NCBI GenBank assembly: GCA_944320465.1
Contig: CALUHO010000002.1
Span: 118,782 to 182,781 of the forward strand
Length of the DNA: 64,000 bases
Source: an uncultured Bacteroidales bacterium
Lineage (GTDB): Bacteria; Bacteroidota; Bacteroidia; Bacteroidales; P3
Direction: 5' to 3'
Position numbers and translations under genes: made by a program. The notes beneath the pieces were generated by a model that was given only the letters and a program-made list of their open reading frames with translations, made no database searches and was not told the DNA's origin. Positions 19,529 through 26,745 of this stretch are shown in pieces. Position 1 is the first letter of the stretch. The number at the start of each line of letters is the position of its first letter.

Positions 19529-20125
19529 TCAACGTATTTTCTGTATTCGCATTTGTTTTTTGGCTTGTTTTGGGGCAGTTTCATCCGTTCTTATTTTCTC
19601 AATGCAGTCGGCCGGCACAGTGGTAATGGCTACTGCAACGACACCGGACACCGACACAACCACAGACTTGCCTTTTATACCAGCCAGCTTCACAAACTCG
19701 CCTTCCTGCCCTCGGAACGGGCCGTCGGTAATCCGCACCCGCTGGCCTTTTTCCCAAACTTGCAGCTTCGGCTCCATATACACCAGGCTCTCGGAATAGG
19801 TCTGGGCCAAACGGATGAAATCGTCCATCTGCCGGTCTGGAACAATCAAGGCCTTCTTCTGCTTCTGCTCGTCTTCCCTCATGATATACTGAAGGTAGGG
19901 AGCCTTCAGCTTGATTTCCCTGATCCGTTGCAAAGAGGAATGTACAAAGATAAGATTGTGTATGGCTGGCACAAGACGCTTCTCTTTCCGTCCTGCCCGT
20001 ACCGTGATGCCATATCGCATCGGGACAAAACTATCTATACCATGAACTTCCAGCAGCTTCTTCGCTTTCAATTCCCTACGGTAAGTAGCACGCATGGCAA
20101 ACCACGCTTCTTCTTTTCTGCACAT
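19529..20125 (-). CDS. upxY: UpxY-family transcription antiterminator (NusG-like)
   Basis: I chose MCRKEEAWFAMRATYRRELK as start (198 residues); seven codons upstream are also open. The N-terminal NGN domain has the family pattern WFAMRATYRRELKAKKLLE and FVPMRYGITVRAGRKEKRLVPAIHNLIFV. The C-terminal KOW domain has VRITDGPFRGQEGEFVKLAGIKGK. Such proteins keep RNA polymerase transcribing through long capsule operons in Bacteroides and typically act on their own operon leader. A leader of about 190 nt with a strong AT-rich dyad precedes this gene. No upxZ-like inhibitor gene was found next to it. Confidence 0.9.
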   Translation of the reverse strand: MCRKEEAWFAMRATYRRELKAKKLLEVHGIDSFVPMRYGITVRAGRKEKRLVPAIHNLIFVHSSLQRIREIKLKAPYLQYIMREDEQKQKKALIVPDRQMDDFIRLAQTYSESLVYMEPKLQVWEKGQRVRITDGPFRGQEGEFVKLAGIKGKSVVVSVSGVVAVAITTVPADCIEKIRTDETAPKQAKKQMRIQKIR

Positions 20126-20217
20126 ACCTTCTTTCTTCGCCCTCACTTGCCCGATCCGAGGTCCTTTCCATCGCAGAATCCACCTTGTACGAGAGGAAAG
20201 GGTAAAGCCATGGGGCT

Positions 20218-20263
20218 TAAAAACGTTTATATTTATATGATTATAAACACTTTAACGTTTTTA
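20218..20263 (-). promoter_or_regulatory. AT-rich dyad in the upxY leader
   Basis: TAAAAACGTT (20218-20227) and AACGTTTTTA (20254-20263) are perfect inverted repeats. Inside them GTTTATA (20225-20231) and TATAAAC (20242-20248) are also inverted. On the minus strand this gives a long hairpin ending in GTTTTTAAG, about 50-100 nt after the predicted transcription start and before the upxY start codon. It could be an attenuator on which UpxY acts, or a protein-binding operator. The structure is seen; the function is inferred. Confidence 0.45.
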
Positions 20264-20321
20264 TCACAATCTTTCCAGACAATCGGCAAGACTGCGCTGA
20301 TGACACTGTCCAAACCGGGGG

Positions 20322-20352
20322 CAAAGATACCGGAACAAAATCAAAAAAACAA
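20322..20352 (-). promoter_or_regulatory. Predicted promoter of the capsule operon (upxY)
   Basis: The minus strand carries TATCTTTG (20322-20329), an exact match to the Bacteroidota -7 TAnnTTTG, with TTG (20350-20352) 20 bp upstream as -33. Transcription would start near 20315, giving an untranslated leader of about 190 nt. I found no inverted repeats flanking it that would suggest an invertible promoter. Confidence 0.65.
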
Positions 20353-20459
20353 GTTTTTTCGGCCTCAGAATATATTGTAGGGCATTTTTCTTTTAATAGA
20401 GACACAAATTAATGGTTTCGCAACAAAACCCTCTGCCTTACCAAAAGACGAAGCAGGCC

Positions 20460-20818
20460 TCACGAAAGGTTGGCTTCGCCGAACTTTATTCACCGCATGA
20501 CTGGCTTTTCAAGGTGTCCATGAACTCGCTCCGCTCGGTCCTCCGCCTCGGCAGAAGCCATGCAAGCACGACTCTGCCCTCGGCTTAACCGAAAGGTTGG
20601 CTTCGCCGAAGCCCTTCCGCCTCGGCAGAAGCCACGCAAGCATGATGCTGCCCTCGGCTTAACCGAAAGGCTGGCTTCGCCGAGCTTTCTCCGCCTCGGC
20701 AGAGTTCAAGCAAGCTTGACTCTGCACTCGGCTTAACCGAAAGGCTGGCTTCGCCGAGCTTTCTCCGCCTCGGCAGAGTTCAAGCAAGCTTGACTCTGCG
20801 CTCGGCTTAACCGAAAGG
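20460..20818 (+). repeat. 74-bp tandem repeat array overlapping the recombinase 3' end
   Basis: GGCTTAACCGAAAGG recurs at 20582, 20656, 20730 and 20804, exactly 74 bp apart. A partial unit starts near 20543 and a degenerate start lies near 20461. Each unit contains CCTCGGCAG, a hairpin such as CAGAGTTCAAG/CTTGACTCTG, CTCGGCTTAACC and GGCTTCGCCG. The two right-hand units are nearly identical; the left ones have diverged. The last copy encodes the final codons and stop of the recombinase gene. The unit resembles an internal segment of element B2 (about 24724-24765). With 20147-20460, which holds the capsule promoter and leader, this fills the 680 bp between upxY and the recombinase. Confidence 0.85.
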
Positions 20819-22024
20819 TTCAAAAACTTCCAATAGCATCTTGTTGGCCTTGTCTATGACAGAATTGTCCAAAGTGGCCAAGTAAATCCGGGTCGTCTTC
20901 TCCGAGGAATGCCCCATTCCGGCACTGATAACCGAGAGAGGGACCTCATGATCCCGAGCAACAGTAGCCCAAGTATGCCGAGCCTGATAAGACGACAGCG
21001 GCTTCTCCAAACCTATCATCCTTCCCAGTTTTTTCAACAGCCGGTTGTATTGCCCCAAAGCACCTTGGTATTGCCGGAAAGCCGAAACCGCATCGAGCGA
21101 CGACAGGAAAGGAAACACATAGGGAGAATCTCGGCAAAAAAGCGCATACCGGTTCATGATTTCCGTCATGCAAGGTTCCACTCTGACCGACAACGACTGC
21201 CCTGTCTTCCTCCGCACATAATGGATTTCCCCGTTTTTGACATCCTCTTTTTTCAGATAAGCGATATCCACAAACGACATCCCACGCGTGTAATAACTGA
21301 ACAGGAACGTATCTCGGGCAAGGCAAAGGCGGGAACCGCGGGGCAGATCCAAATGAGCCAGATCCAGCAAACAACTTTCCCCCAAAGCCCGTTTCCGTGT
21401 CTGGTCCACACCGGTGTACACGCCGGCAAAGGGGAATTTTTGCTTGGCCAGCCCCTGCTTGACAGCCTTGTTATACACCGAACGCAATATGCGCATATAA
21501 AAGGACTTGGTATTCCGAACTACCATTCGGTTCGAAAGCCAGTCATCGTAATCGGACATCAAGCCCTCCGTGCAGTCTTCCATCGGGAGATCCTTATCGC
21601 CCAAGAAAAGCCGGAAGCTGTTCAAGGCACGTTGGTAATTCCGCGCCGTCCCGAATTTCTCCCTTACCTGCAATAAAAAAATCTGATACCGGAAATAATC
21701 CAAAAATGTCTTGTGCATGGACGCGAGGCGGAACAACTTAAGCCGTTCTTCCCAAGAACGGGGGTCCATACTATCTCGCCCCTGCTGGAAGAGGTTGCCA
21801 AGATAAGTCATATCGCTGTCTATCCGTTCCTGGATTTCCAGCAACAACCGGTCCGAAGAACAGCCTTGCAGGACAACACATTCGTTTCGGACATCCCACT
21901 GCCAAGAGTAAAGCCAGATATCGGTAGATATCCGCTTTCTCTCCCTTTCTTGACCAACCGAATAATAAATAGTCCCCAAACCATCTTCGGATAATTTGCG
22001 GAATTTGACTTTTACTGTCATCAT
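20807..22024 (-). CDS. Tyrosine recombinase (Bacteroides-type integrase)
   Basis: A 405-residue phage-integrase-family protein. An N-terminal arm domain (KVKFRKLSEDGLGTIYYSV) precedes a SAM-like core-binding domain (about 105-200) and a catalytic domain with Arg in YTRGMSFVDIAYL, Lys near RRKTGQSLSV, YQARHTWATVA in place of the H-x-x-R motif, and GHSSEKTTRIYLATLDN with the nucleophilic Tyr. The Tyr in place of the first His of HxxRH is common in Bacteroides-type enzymes. Its last residues (FEPFG) are encoded by a 74-bp repeat. Recombinases often lie beside capsule loci, where some invert promoters; the target of this one is not evident. Confidence 0.88.
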   Translation of the reverse strand: MMTVKVKFRKLSEDGLGTIYYSVGQERERKRISTDIWLYSWQWDVRNECVVLQGCSSDRLLLEIQERIDSDMTYLGNLFQQGRDSMDPRSWEERLKLFRLASMHKTFLDYFRYQIFLLQVREKFGTARNYQRALNSFRLFLGDKDLPMEDCTEGLMSDYDDWLSNRMVVRNTKSFYMRILRSVYNKAVKQGLAKQKFPFAGVYTGVDQTRKRALGESCLLDLAHLDLPRGSRLCLARDTFLFSYYTRGMSFVDIAYLKKEDVKNGEIHYVRRKTGQSLSVRVEPCMTEIMNRYALFCRDSPYVFPFLSSLDAVSAFRQYQGALGQYNRLLKKLGRMIGLEKPLSSYQARHTWATVARDHEVPLSVISAGMGHSSEKTTRIYLATLDNSVIDKANKMLLEVFEPFG

Positions 22025-22151
22025 GTCTTTTGTTTTTTAGGTTTCACACTGACAGGCCGGGTTCTAAGAAGCGTGTCGGGGCCATTTCCCCTTTGAACAT
22101 GGGAGAGCACCTGTCTGTTATAGAATCCGCCATATACGGTGTTCCAATATT

Positions 22152-22348
22152 AACCCAAATCGGTCATTAGACACGCCGTGTCTGTTTTGGATTGGGAAAA
22201 TGAGGCTTTCGGGCATCTTGCCCGCTTCTGTCCGCATCCTGTTTCTCGCTACGCCTCGACGTAGCCCGCTACGCCTTCGGCTAGGCCAGAAGCATGCTGC
22301 ATGACACAAGCAGGCAATCTTCCCAAAGTCTAATGACCGATTTGGGTT
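22152..22348 (-). repeat. Family A palindromic element, copy A1
   Basis: A 197-bp element bounded by AACCCAAATCGGTCATTAGA (22152-22171) and its exact inverse TCTAATGACCGATTTGGGTT (22329-22348). The interior is an imperfect palindrome centred on CGTAGC/GCTACG hairpins. It is in the opposite orientation to copies A2, A3, A5 and A6. It lies between the divergent recombinase and carboxyltransferase genes. The rest of the 22025-22565 gap holds nothing recognisable apart from the promoter at 22453. Confidence 0.9.
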
Positions 22349-22452
22349 TAAGGCATGATTCCATATTCCCAAATAGCATCGAAGACATGATGAATCTCGC
22401 TCATGCTCAAACAAGGGGACCGGCTTGACATGGCACTCGACTTAGCCGGAAC

Positions 22453-22484
22453 TTTGGCTTTGCGCTCGGCTTTCACTATTTTTG
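22453..22484 (+). promoter_or_regulatory. Predicted promoter of the carboxyltransferase gene
   Basis: TTTG (22453-22456) and TATTTTTG (22477-22484) are 20 bp apart, a good Bacteroidota -33/-7 pair. The expected start near 22490 leaves a leader of about 75 nt before the ATG at 22566. Confidence 0.65.
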
Positions 22485-22565
22485 TAGCCTGATTTAGACA
22501 AGTGGGGGCCGACGGAATACAAGTTCTCAATTCGCCACCCTTTTGTGCAACTAAACTTCATCACA

Positions 22566-24113
22566 ATGTCTACAAACCAAGAAAAATGCGCCGATTTGCG
22601 GCAACGCAAACAGACGGCCATGGCTGGTGGTGGCGAAAAGGCCATTGCCAAGCAGAAAGAAAGCGGGAAACTCACCGCCCGTGAACGGATTGACAGCATT
22701 TTGGATCCTGGTTCGTTCCAAGAATTGGACCTCTTCATCCAACACTCTGCCCGAGATTTCGGAATGGACAAGAAATATCTGGCTGGCGACGGGGTGGTTG
22801 CCGGCACGGGTTCGGTCAACGGCCGCCCGGTCTGCATCTATGCCCAGGACTTCACGGTGACCGGAGGGTCGCTCGGCTTCATGCACGCCATGAAGATTTG
22901 CAAGGTCATGGACCATGCCATCAATATGCAGATGCCTCTGATCGGCATCAACGACTCGGGGGGAGCCCGTATCCAGGAAGGGGTCCGCGCTTTGGCCGGT
23001 TACGGGGAAATCTTCTACCGTAACACCAAGGCATCGGGGGTCATCCCACAGCTTTCGGTAATCCTCGGCCCTTGCGCCGGCGGTGCTGTATATTCCCCGG
23101 CCCTGACAGACTTCGTTTTCGTGGTGGACCAAGTTTCCAAGATGTTCATTACCGGACCGGAAGTCATCAAGTCGGTATTGGGCGAAGAAATCTCGCAGGA
23201 AGACCTTGGCGGTGCCCGCACCCATGCCGAAATCACAGGGAACGCCCATTTCTACGCCAAGACAGAGCAGGAATGCTTTGCGCAAATCAAGGAATTGCTC
23301 AGCTACATCCCGCGCAACAACCGGGAGAAGGCCGAAGCCGCAGTGCCCAAGGCTCCTCAGACAACCTACAAGATTGAAAACATCATCCCGGACGATGTAC
23401 GCAAACCCTACGATGTGCGCCATGTCATCAAAGCCATCTCGGACGACTCCCAATTTCTTGAAGTACAGGAGCTTTTCGCCCCGAACATCGTGGTAGGCTT
23501 CGGCCGCATCGACGGGCAGACCGTGGGCTTCGTGGCCAACCAGCCTTTGGTGATGGCCGGGGTTCTGGATGTGGACAGCTCCGACAAATGCGCCCGATTC
23601 ATCCGTTACTGCGACGCTTTCAACATTCCTTTGGTAACTTTCGTGGACCTGCCGGGATACCTGCCGGGAGTTGACCAGGAACATGCCGGGGTTATCCGTC
23701 ACGGGGCCAAGATCCTGTATGCGTATTCGGAAGCCACCGTGCCCAAGATTACCGTCATCTTGCGCAAAGCGTACGGCGGCGGATACATTGCCATGTGTTC
23801 CAACCACTTGCATGCCGATTTCGTGTTCGCTTGGCCTACCGCAGAAATCGCGGTGATGGGTTCGGCCGGAGCCGCCAACATCATCTTCCGCAAGGAAATC
23901 AAGGAATCGGAAAATCCGGAAGAAACCCGCAAGGAAAAAGTGGCCGAGTACAGTGCCAAATTCGCCAATCCGTATGTGGCAGCCGGCTATGGCTACGTGG
24001 ATTCGGTCATCGAACCCGGAGAAACCCGCCAAGCGGTGGCTCGTGCGCTGGAACTAAGCAAGAACAAGCATGTGGAGGCGCCTTGCCGGAAGCATGGTCT
24101 CCCCCCGTTTTAA
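22566..24113 (+). CDS. mmdA: Biotin-dependent acyl-CoA carboxyltransferase (MmdA/PccB type)
   Basis: I took the ATG at 22566 (MSTNQEKCADLRQRKQTAMAGGG) as start; it gives 515 residues, the usual length. The crotonase-fold carboxyltransferase shows GKLTARERIDSILDPGSF, the oxyanion-site glycines in NDSGGARIQEGV and LGPCAGGAVYSPALTDF in the N-terminal half, and GYLPGVDQEHAGVIRHGAK and KAYGGGYIAMCS in the C-terminal half. It transfers carboxyl between biotin and propionyl-CoA/methylmalonyl-CoA. The carrier protein is encoded next and no biotin carboxylase is nearby, which favours methylmalonyl-CoA decarboxylase or transcarboxylase use in propionate formation. PccB is the alternative reading. Confidence 0.88.
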   Translation: MSTNQEKCADLRQRKQTAMAGGGEKAIAKQKESGKLTARERIDSILDPGSFQELDLFIQHSARDFGMDKKYLAGDGVVAGTGSVNGRPVCIYAQDFTVTGGSLGFMHAMKICKVMDHAINMQMPLIGINDSGGARIQEGVRALAGYGEIFYRNTKASGVIPQLSVILGPCAGGAVYSPALTDFVFVVDQVSKMFITGPEVIKSVLGEEISQEDLGGARTHAEITGNAHFYAKTEQECFAQIKELLSYIPRNNREKAEAAVPKAPQTTYKIENIIPDDVRKPYDVRHVIKAISDDSQFLEVQELFAPNIVVGFGRIDGQTVGFVANQPLVMAGVLDVDSSDKCARFIRYCDAFNIPLVTFVDLPGYLPGVDQEHAGVIRHGAKILYAYSEATVPKITVILRKAYGGGYIAMCSNHLHADFVFAWPTAEIAVMGSAGAANIIFRKEIKESENPEETRKEKVAEYSAKFANPYVAAGYGYVDSVIEPGETRQAVARALELSKNKHVEAPCRKHGLPPF

Positions 24114-24116
24114 AAT

Positions 24117-24238
24117 CAGCGCGTGATAACGGGCAATCTGCATCATTGCCTGCGGAATTCGGAGGCAGTCACGTACAGGAGTACGCTCCTGCCTCCTCTT
24201 CCTTGGCAGCTTCGCATCTTGCCCGTTCCAACACGCTG
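24117..24238. repeat. Family B palindromic element, copy B1
   Basis: It starts 3 bp after the carboxyltransferase stop. The outer stem pairs CAGCGCGTGATAACGGGCAA with TTGCCCGTTCCAACACGCTG; a few further bases (AAT/ATT) extend it. The core has GTCACGTAC-AGGA-GTACGCTCC. With 65 bp of AT-rich sequence it fills the gap to the biotin carrier gene. It could be a terminator or processing site between two genes whose products work together. Confidence 0.8.
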
Positions 24239-24303
24239 ATTCCCTATATTCGAACCAAAAAGTTCAGCCCATCAATTTGACTTAACTTCACATTGATTTT
24301 CAA

Positions 24304-24630
24304 ATGGAAACAACAGAAAAAATGGAAAGCTTGAATCTGCCTGCAGGACAGTACGAGACAGAGCTTTCAATCAAATACAAGAACAAGACGCCTTACCGTC
24401 ATGTGAGTCCTTATAATATGGAGGCCTTCATGCCTGGGACGGTTCGCCAGATTTGCGTCAAAGTGGGCGACAAGGTGAAAAAAGGCGACAAGGTTCTGAT
24501 TCTGGATGCAATGAAAATGGACAACGAGCTGCTGGCTCCTGTGGACGGCATTGTCAAGTCCATCTGCGTGGAAGAAGGCCACAGCATCCCCAAGCATGCC
24601 TTGCTGATCGAATTCAGTCCGGTCTGCTAA
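24304..24630 (+). CDS. Biotin carboxyl carrier protein
   Basis: A 108-residue protein. Its C-terminal 70 residues form a biotinyl/lipoyl domain: AFMPGTVRQICVKVGDKVKKGDKVL, then LDAMKMDNELLAP with the biotinyl-Lys at residue 71, then VDGIVKSICVEEGHSIPKHALL. The usual EAMKM is DAMKM here. The N-terminal 40 residues are a short extension and there is no Ala/Pro-rich linker. It carries the carboxyl group for the carboxyltransferase encoded upstream. The gamma-subunit of a methylmalonyl-CoA decarboxylase or a transcarboxylase carrier are both possible. Confidence 0.88.
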   Translation: METTEKMESLNLPAGQYETELSIKYKNKTPYRHVSPYNMEAFMPGTVRQICVKVGDKVKKGDKVLILDAMKMDNELLAPVDGIVKSICVEEGHSIPKHALLIEFSPVC

Positions 24631-24662
24631 CTGAACGGCTTCTCCAAACGAATCACCGCTTG

Positions 24663-24862
24663 GGCGGTGTGTCATAATGAGCAATCTGCTTCGTTGCTTT
24701 GGTTTCACCGAAAACAGGCTGCACCTCGGCAAAGCTCAAGCAAGCTTGGCTCTGCTCTCGGTTTGCACTGTTTTTCGAGACTCGAACTCAGTCACGTACT
24801 TCAGTACGCTCCTTCGTTCTCGCTCTCAGTGCCTTGCATCTTACTCACTCTGACACGCCGCC
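24663..24862. repeat. Family B palindromic element, copy B2 (with adjoining empty site for element C)
   Basis: The outer stem GGCGGTGTGTCATAATGAGC pairs imperfectly with TTACTCACTCTGACACGCCGCC. Inside are a CCTCGGCAAAG...CTCTGCTCTCGG hairpin related to the 74-bp unit and the core GTCACGTAC-TTCA-GTACGCTCC. The flank GAGATTTATTTCAAATCCC (24864-24882) recurs at 63.4 kb, where element C interrupts it. With that flank, the element explains most of the 320-bp gap 24631-24950. Confidence 0.8.
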
Positions 24863-24950
24863 TGAGATTTATTTCAAATCCCTATTTTGATACACCCTCT
24901 TTTTTCAAGTCTGCCCGACCACGCCTTTTCCAGATTCTCAAATCAGTCAC

Positions 24951-26363
24951 ATGCCGCACATTCTCCATCATATCCGCCTACCGTGGTTCGGATTTGCCCT
25001 ATGTCTCCTGCTGCTCTGCTCCTGCCGAGAAAAAAGCATCGGAGACTTGGAATTCCCCTACGCCAAGAAGAAATATTTCGCCGAGATGTTTCTGCCTGAC
25101 ACAAGCCTGGAGGCAAGAGGAACGGCATGGAGGCATCCGGGTCCGGCGAACCCGTACATCAGCTACTCGATACTGGCGCATGCTTTGGATTCCCATTTCC
25201 AAGTCAAGCCTGAATGGAAATTCTGCGAGCCTTTCCTTTGGCTGCAAAGCGACAGCTTGGAAGAAGATAAGACCTATTGGATACGGAAACAGGAGGAAAC
25301 CACGCAAGCATACCTCAAAGGGGTACAGGCTGTCCTTGGAAAAGACAGGAAAGAAAACGAGGATGGAAAAAAGCCAATGGACTGGGAATACCTGCCCCAA
25401 TTCGGTATTGCGCTGCCTGAGGGACTCTACCGGGACAGCTTATCGGCAAACGGGCTTCCTTTGCATCTTTTCTATCAAGGAATCCTTTGGGAAGACGGGG
25501 GCAATCCAGTAGTACTGATGCCCTGTCCTCGAACCGGCCACGAAACTGTCCGGATTCCAAAAAGTTTTTTCGACAAAGGGGGATGCCTAGCCGTGGCAGG
25601 GGGATACCAGCATGTCATTGTACAAGACAGCAGCCTCTTTTTTGCCAAAGCCGACTCTCTGCGCCGACGGATCTACCGGGACACGGTAAAAGCCAATATA
25701 GATGAACGGAGATGGATCTACCAGCGTTTTTTATCAAATCATGCCGAATTACAGCGGTATGTAAAGCAATATACTATTGAAAAGCCTATCAAGCTAAATA
25801 CGGGAGATCTTCTCTTTTCGGCTAATTACCTTATAGCGAACTCTATCACTACGCCTTCCCGCCTGGCCTTGCTGGCCTTGGGGCAAGAGCAGCCATTGGC
25901 TGAAGAATCTGTCTGCTGGCGGGGAGACCTTTTCCAAGCAGCCGTTATCGAACCGGCACCGGATTCTTGCCGAACGGAATTTTGGAAAAAGCTGCGGAAT
26001 CATCCTGATACATCCATACCGGAAATGTCGATGCCAGACAAACAAAAGGCCGAAGGAGTCCCTGCCCGGCCGATGTCCTTCCTTGAACTGACCTCGGAAG
26101 CCATCGAGCCGTATACCGCTAACAATGCCTTGCCGAAAGAACGAGCCTCTTTCCGGTCCGGACATTGCCATTCCACCCCTTCGTTGCTCAAAGGCAAGAT
26201 TCCTGCTATCCTGACGGAAGCCGATCCGGGATATTACGCGCTCTCGGCCTACGTGCAGGAACAATCCGGCCGCCGCTGCGGGCAGAAACCCTTCCTTCTG
26301 GTTTCCGAACTTGCGCCGTCCGATACCTGGGCTTTCATCCTGTACCAAATCTGCTTGCAGTAA
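24951..26363 (+). CDS. Putative lipoprotein of unknown function
   Basis: A 470-residue protein with a lipoprotein signal peptide (FALCLLLLCSC, lipobox LLCSC, Cys near residue 25), so it is probably an outer membrane lipoprotein. I recognise no domain. The mature part is rich in Trp, Tyr and Pro. It has a lysine/glutamate-rich stretch near 110-125 (KDRKENEDGKK) and Cys residues in the C-terminal half (CWRG, DSCRTEF, GHCHS, GRRCGQ) that could form disulfides in the periplasm. It stands alone between B2 and A2 with no operon partner, so context gives no clue. Confidence 0.7.
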   Translation: MPHILHHIRLPWFGFALCLLLLCSCREKSIGDLEFPYAKKKYFAEMFLPDTSLEARGTAWRHPGPANPYISYSILAHALDSHFQVKPEWKFCEPFLWLQSDSLEEDKTYWIRKQEETTQAYLKGVQAVLGKDRKENEDGKKPMDWEYLPQFGIALPEGLYRDSLSANGLPLHLFYQGILWEDGGNPVVLMPCPRTGHETVRIPKSFFDKGGCLAVAGGYQHVIVQDSSLFFAKADSLRRRIYRDTVKANIDERRWIYQRFLSNHAELQRYVKQYTIEKPIKLNTGDLLFSANYLIANSITTPSRLALLALGQEQPLAEESVCWRGDLFQAAVIEPAPDSCRTEFWKKLRNHPDTSIPEMSMPDKQKAEGVPARPMSFLELTSEAIEPYTANNALPKERASFRSGHCHSTPSLLKGKIPAILTEADPGYYALSAYVQEQSGRRCGQKPFLLVSELAPSDTWAFILYQICLQ

Positions 26364-26398
26364 ACGTACAACTAAGAAGAATAGGCTTTGTTTGCTTT

Positions 26399-26597
26399 AG
26401 CCCAAATCGGTCATTAGACTTTGGGTAGATTGTCCGCTTATGTCATGCAGCATGCTTCTCGCCTAGCCGAAGGCGTAGCGGGCTACGTCGAGGCGTAGCG
26501 AGGAGCAAGATGCGGACAGAAGCGAACAAGATGCACAAAAGCATCCCTCTTCGAAAACAGGAAACACACTCGGCGAGTCTAATGACCGATTTGGGTT
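26399..26597 (+). repeat. Family A palindromic element, copy A2
   Basis: Bounded by AGCCCAAATCGGTCATTAGA (one base different from the other copies) and TCTAATGACCGATTTGGGTT. The central region with CTAGCCGAAGGCGTAGCGGG is nearly identical to A3, A5 and A6, but the right half (about 26520-26575) is more diverged. It lies between convergent genes, 35 bp after the lipoprotein stop. Confidence 0.88.
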
Positions 26598-26626
26598 TAG
26601 GGACGAGTGAAGAATGGATTTTACGT

Positions 26627-26666
26627 AAAGAGGCCGGTCCCAACTGATATTGGCACCGGCCTCTTT
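26627..26666. terminator. Bidirectional terminator between convergent genes
   Basis: AAAGAGGCCGGT (26627-26638) and ACCGGCCTCTTT (26655-26666) form a perfect 12-bp stem with a 16-nt loop and A/T tracts at both feet. It serves ilvE on the minus strand and could also stop plus-strand transcription from the left. Confidence 0.75.
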
Positions 26667-26745
26667 CTTATCAGAATAAACATCCGGCAATCTCCTCTTC
26701 CCTCACAGTCCTAAGCCGCAGAGAACATTGCCGTGCGAGCCTGGA

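Noticed and set aside
20147..20460. Invertible capsule promoter flanked by inverted repeats, as in some Bacteroides loci
   Set aside because: A promoter and a neighbouring recombinase are present, but I found no inverted repeats on both sides of the promoter; the only dyad lies wholly downstream of it.
20543..20818. Regular repeats that could suggest a CRISPR array
   Set aside because: The units are directly joined 74-bp tandem copies without unique spacers, and there are no cas genes.
22551..24032. A 493-codon open frame on the minus strand opposite the carboxyltransferase gene
   Set aside because: The plus-strand protein matches a conserved enzyme family from end to end; the opposite frame has no recognisable motif and is explained by codon bias of a GC-balanced gene.
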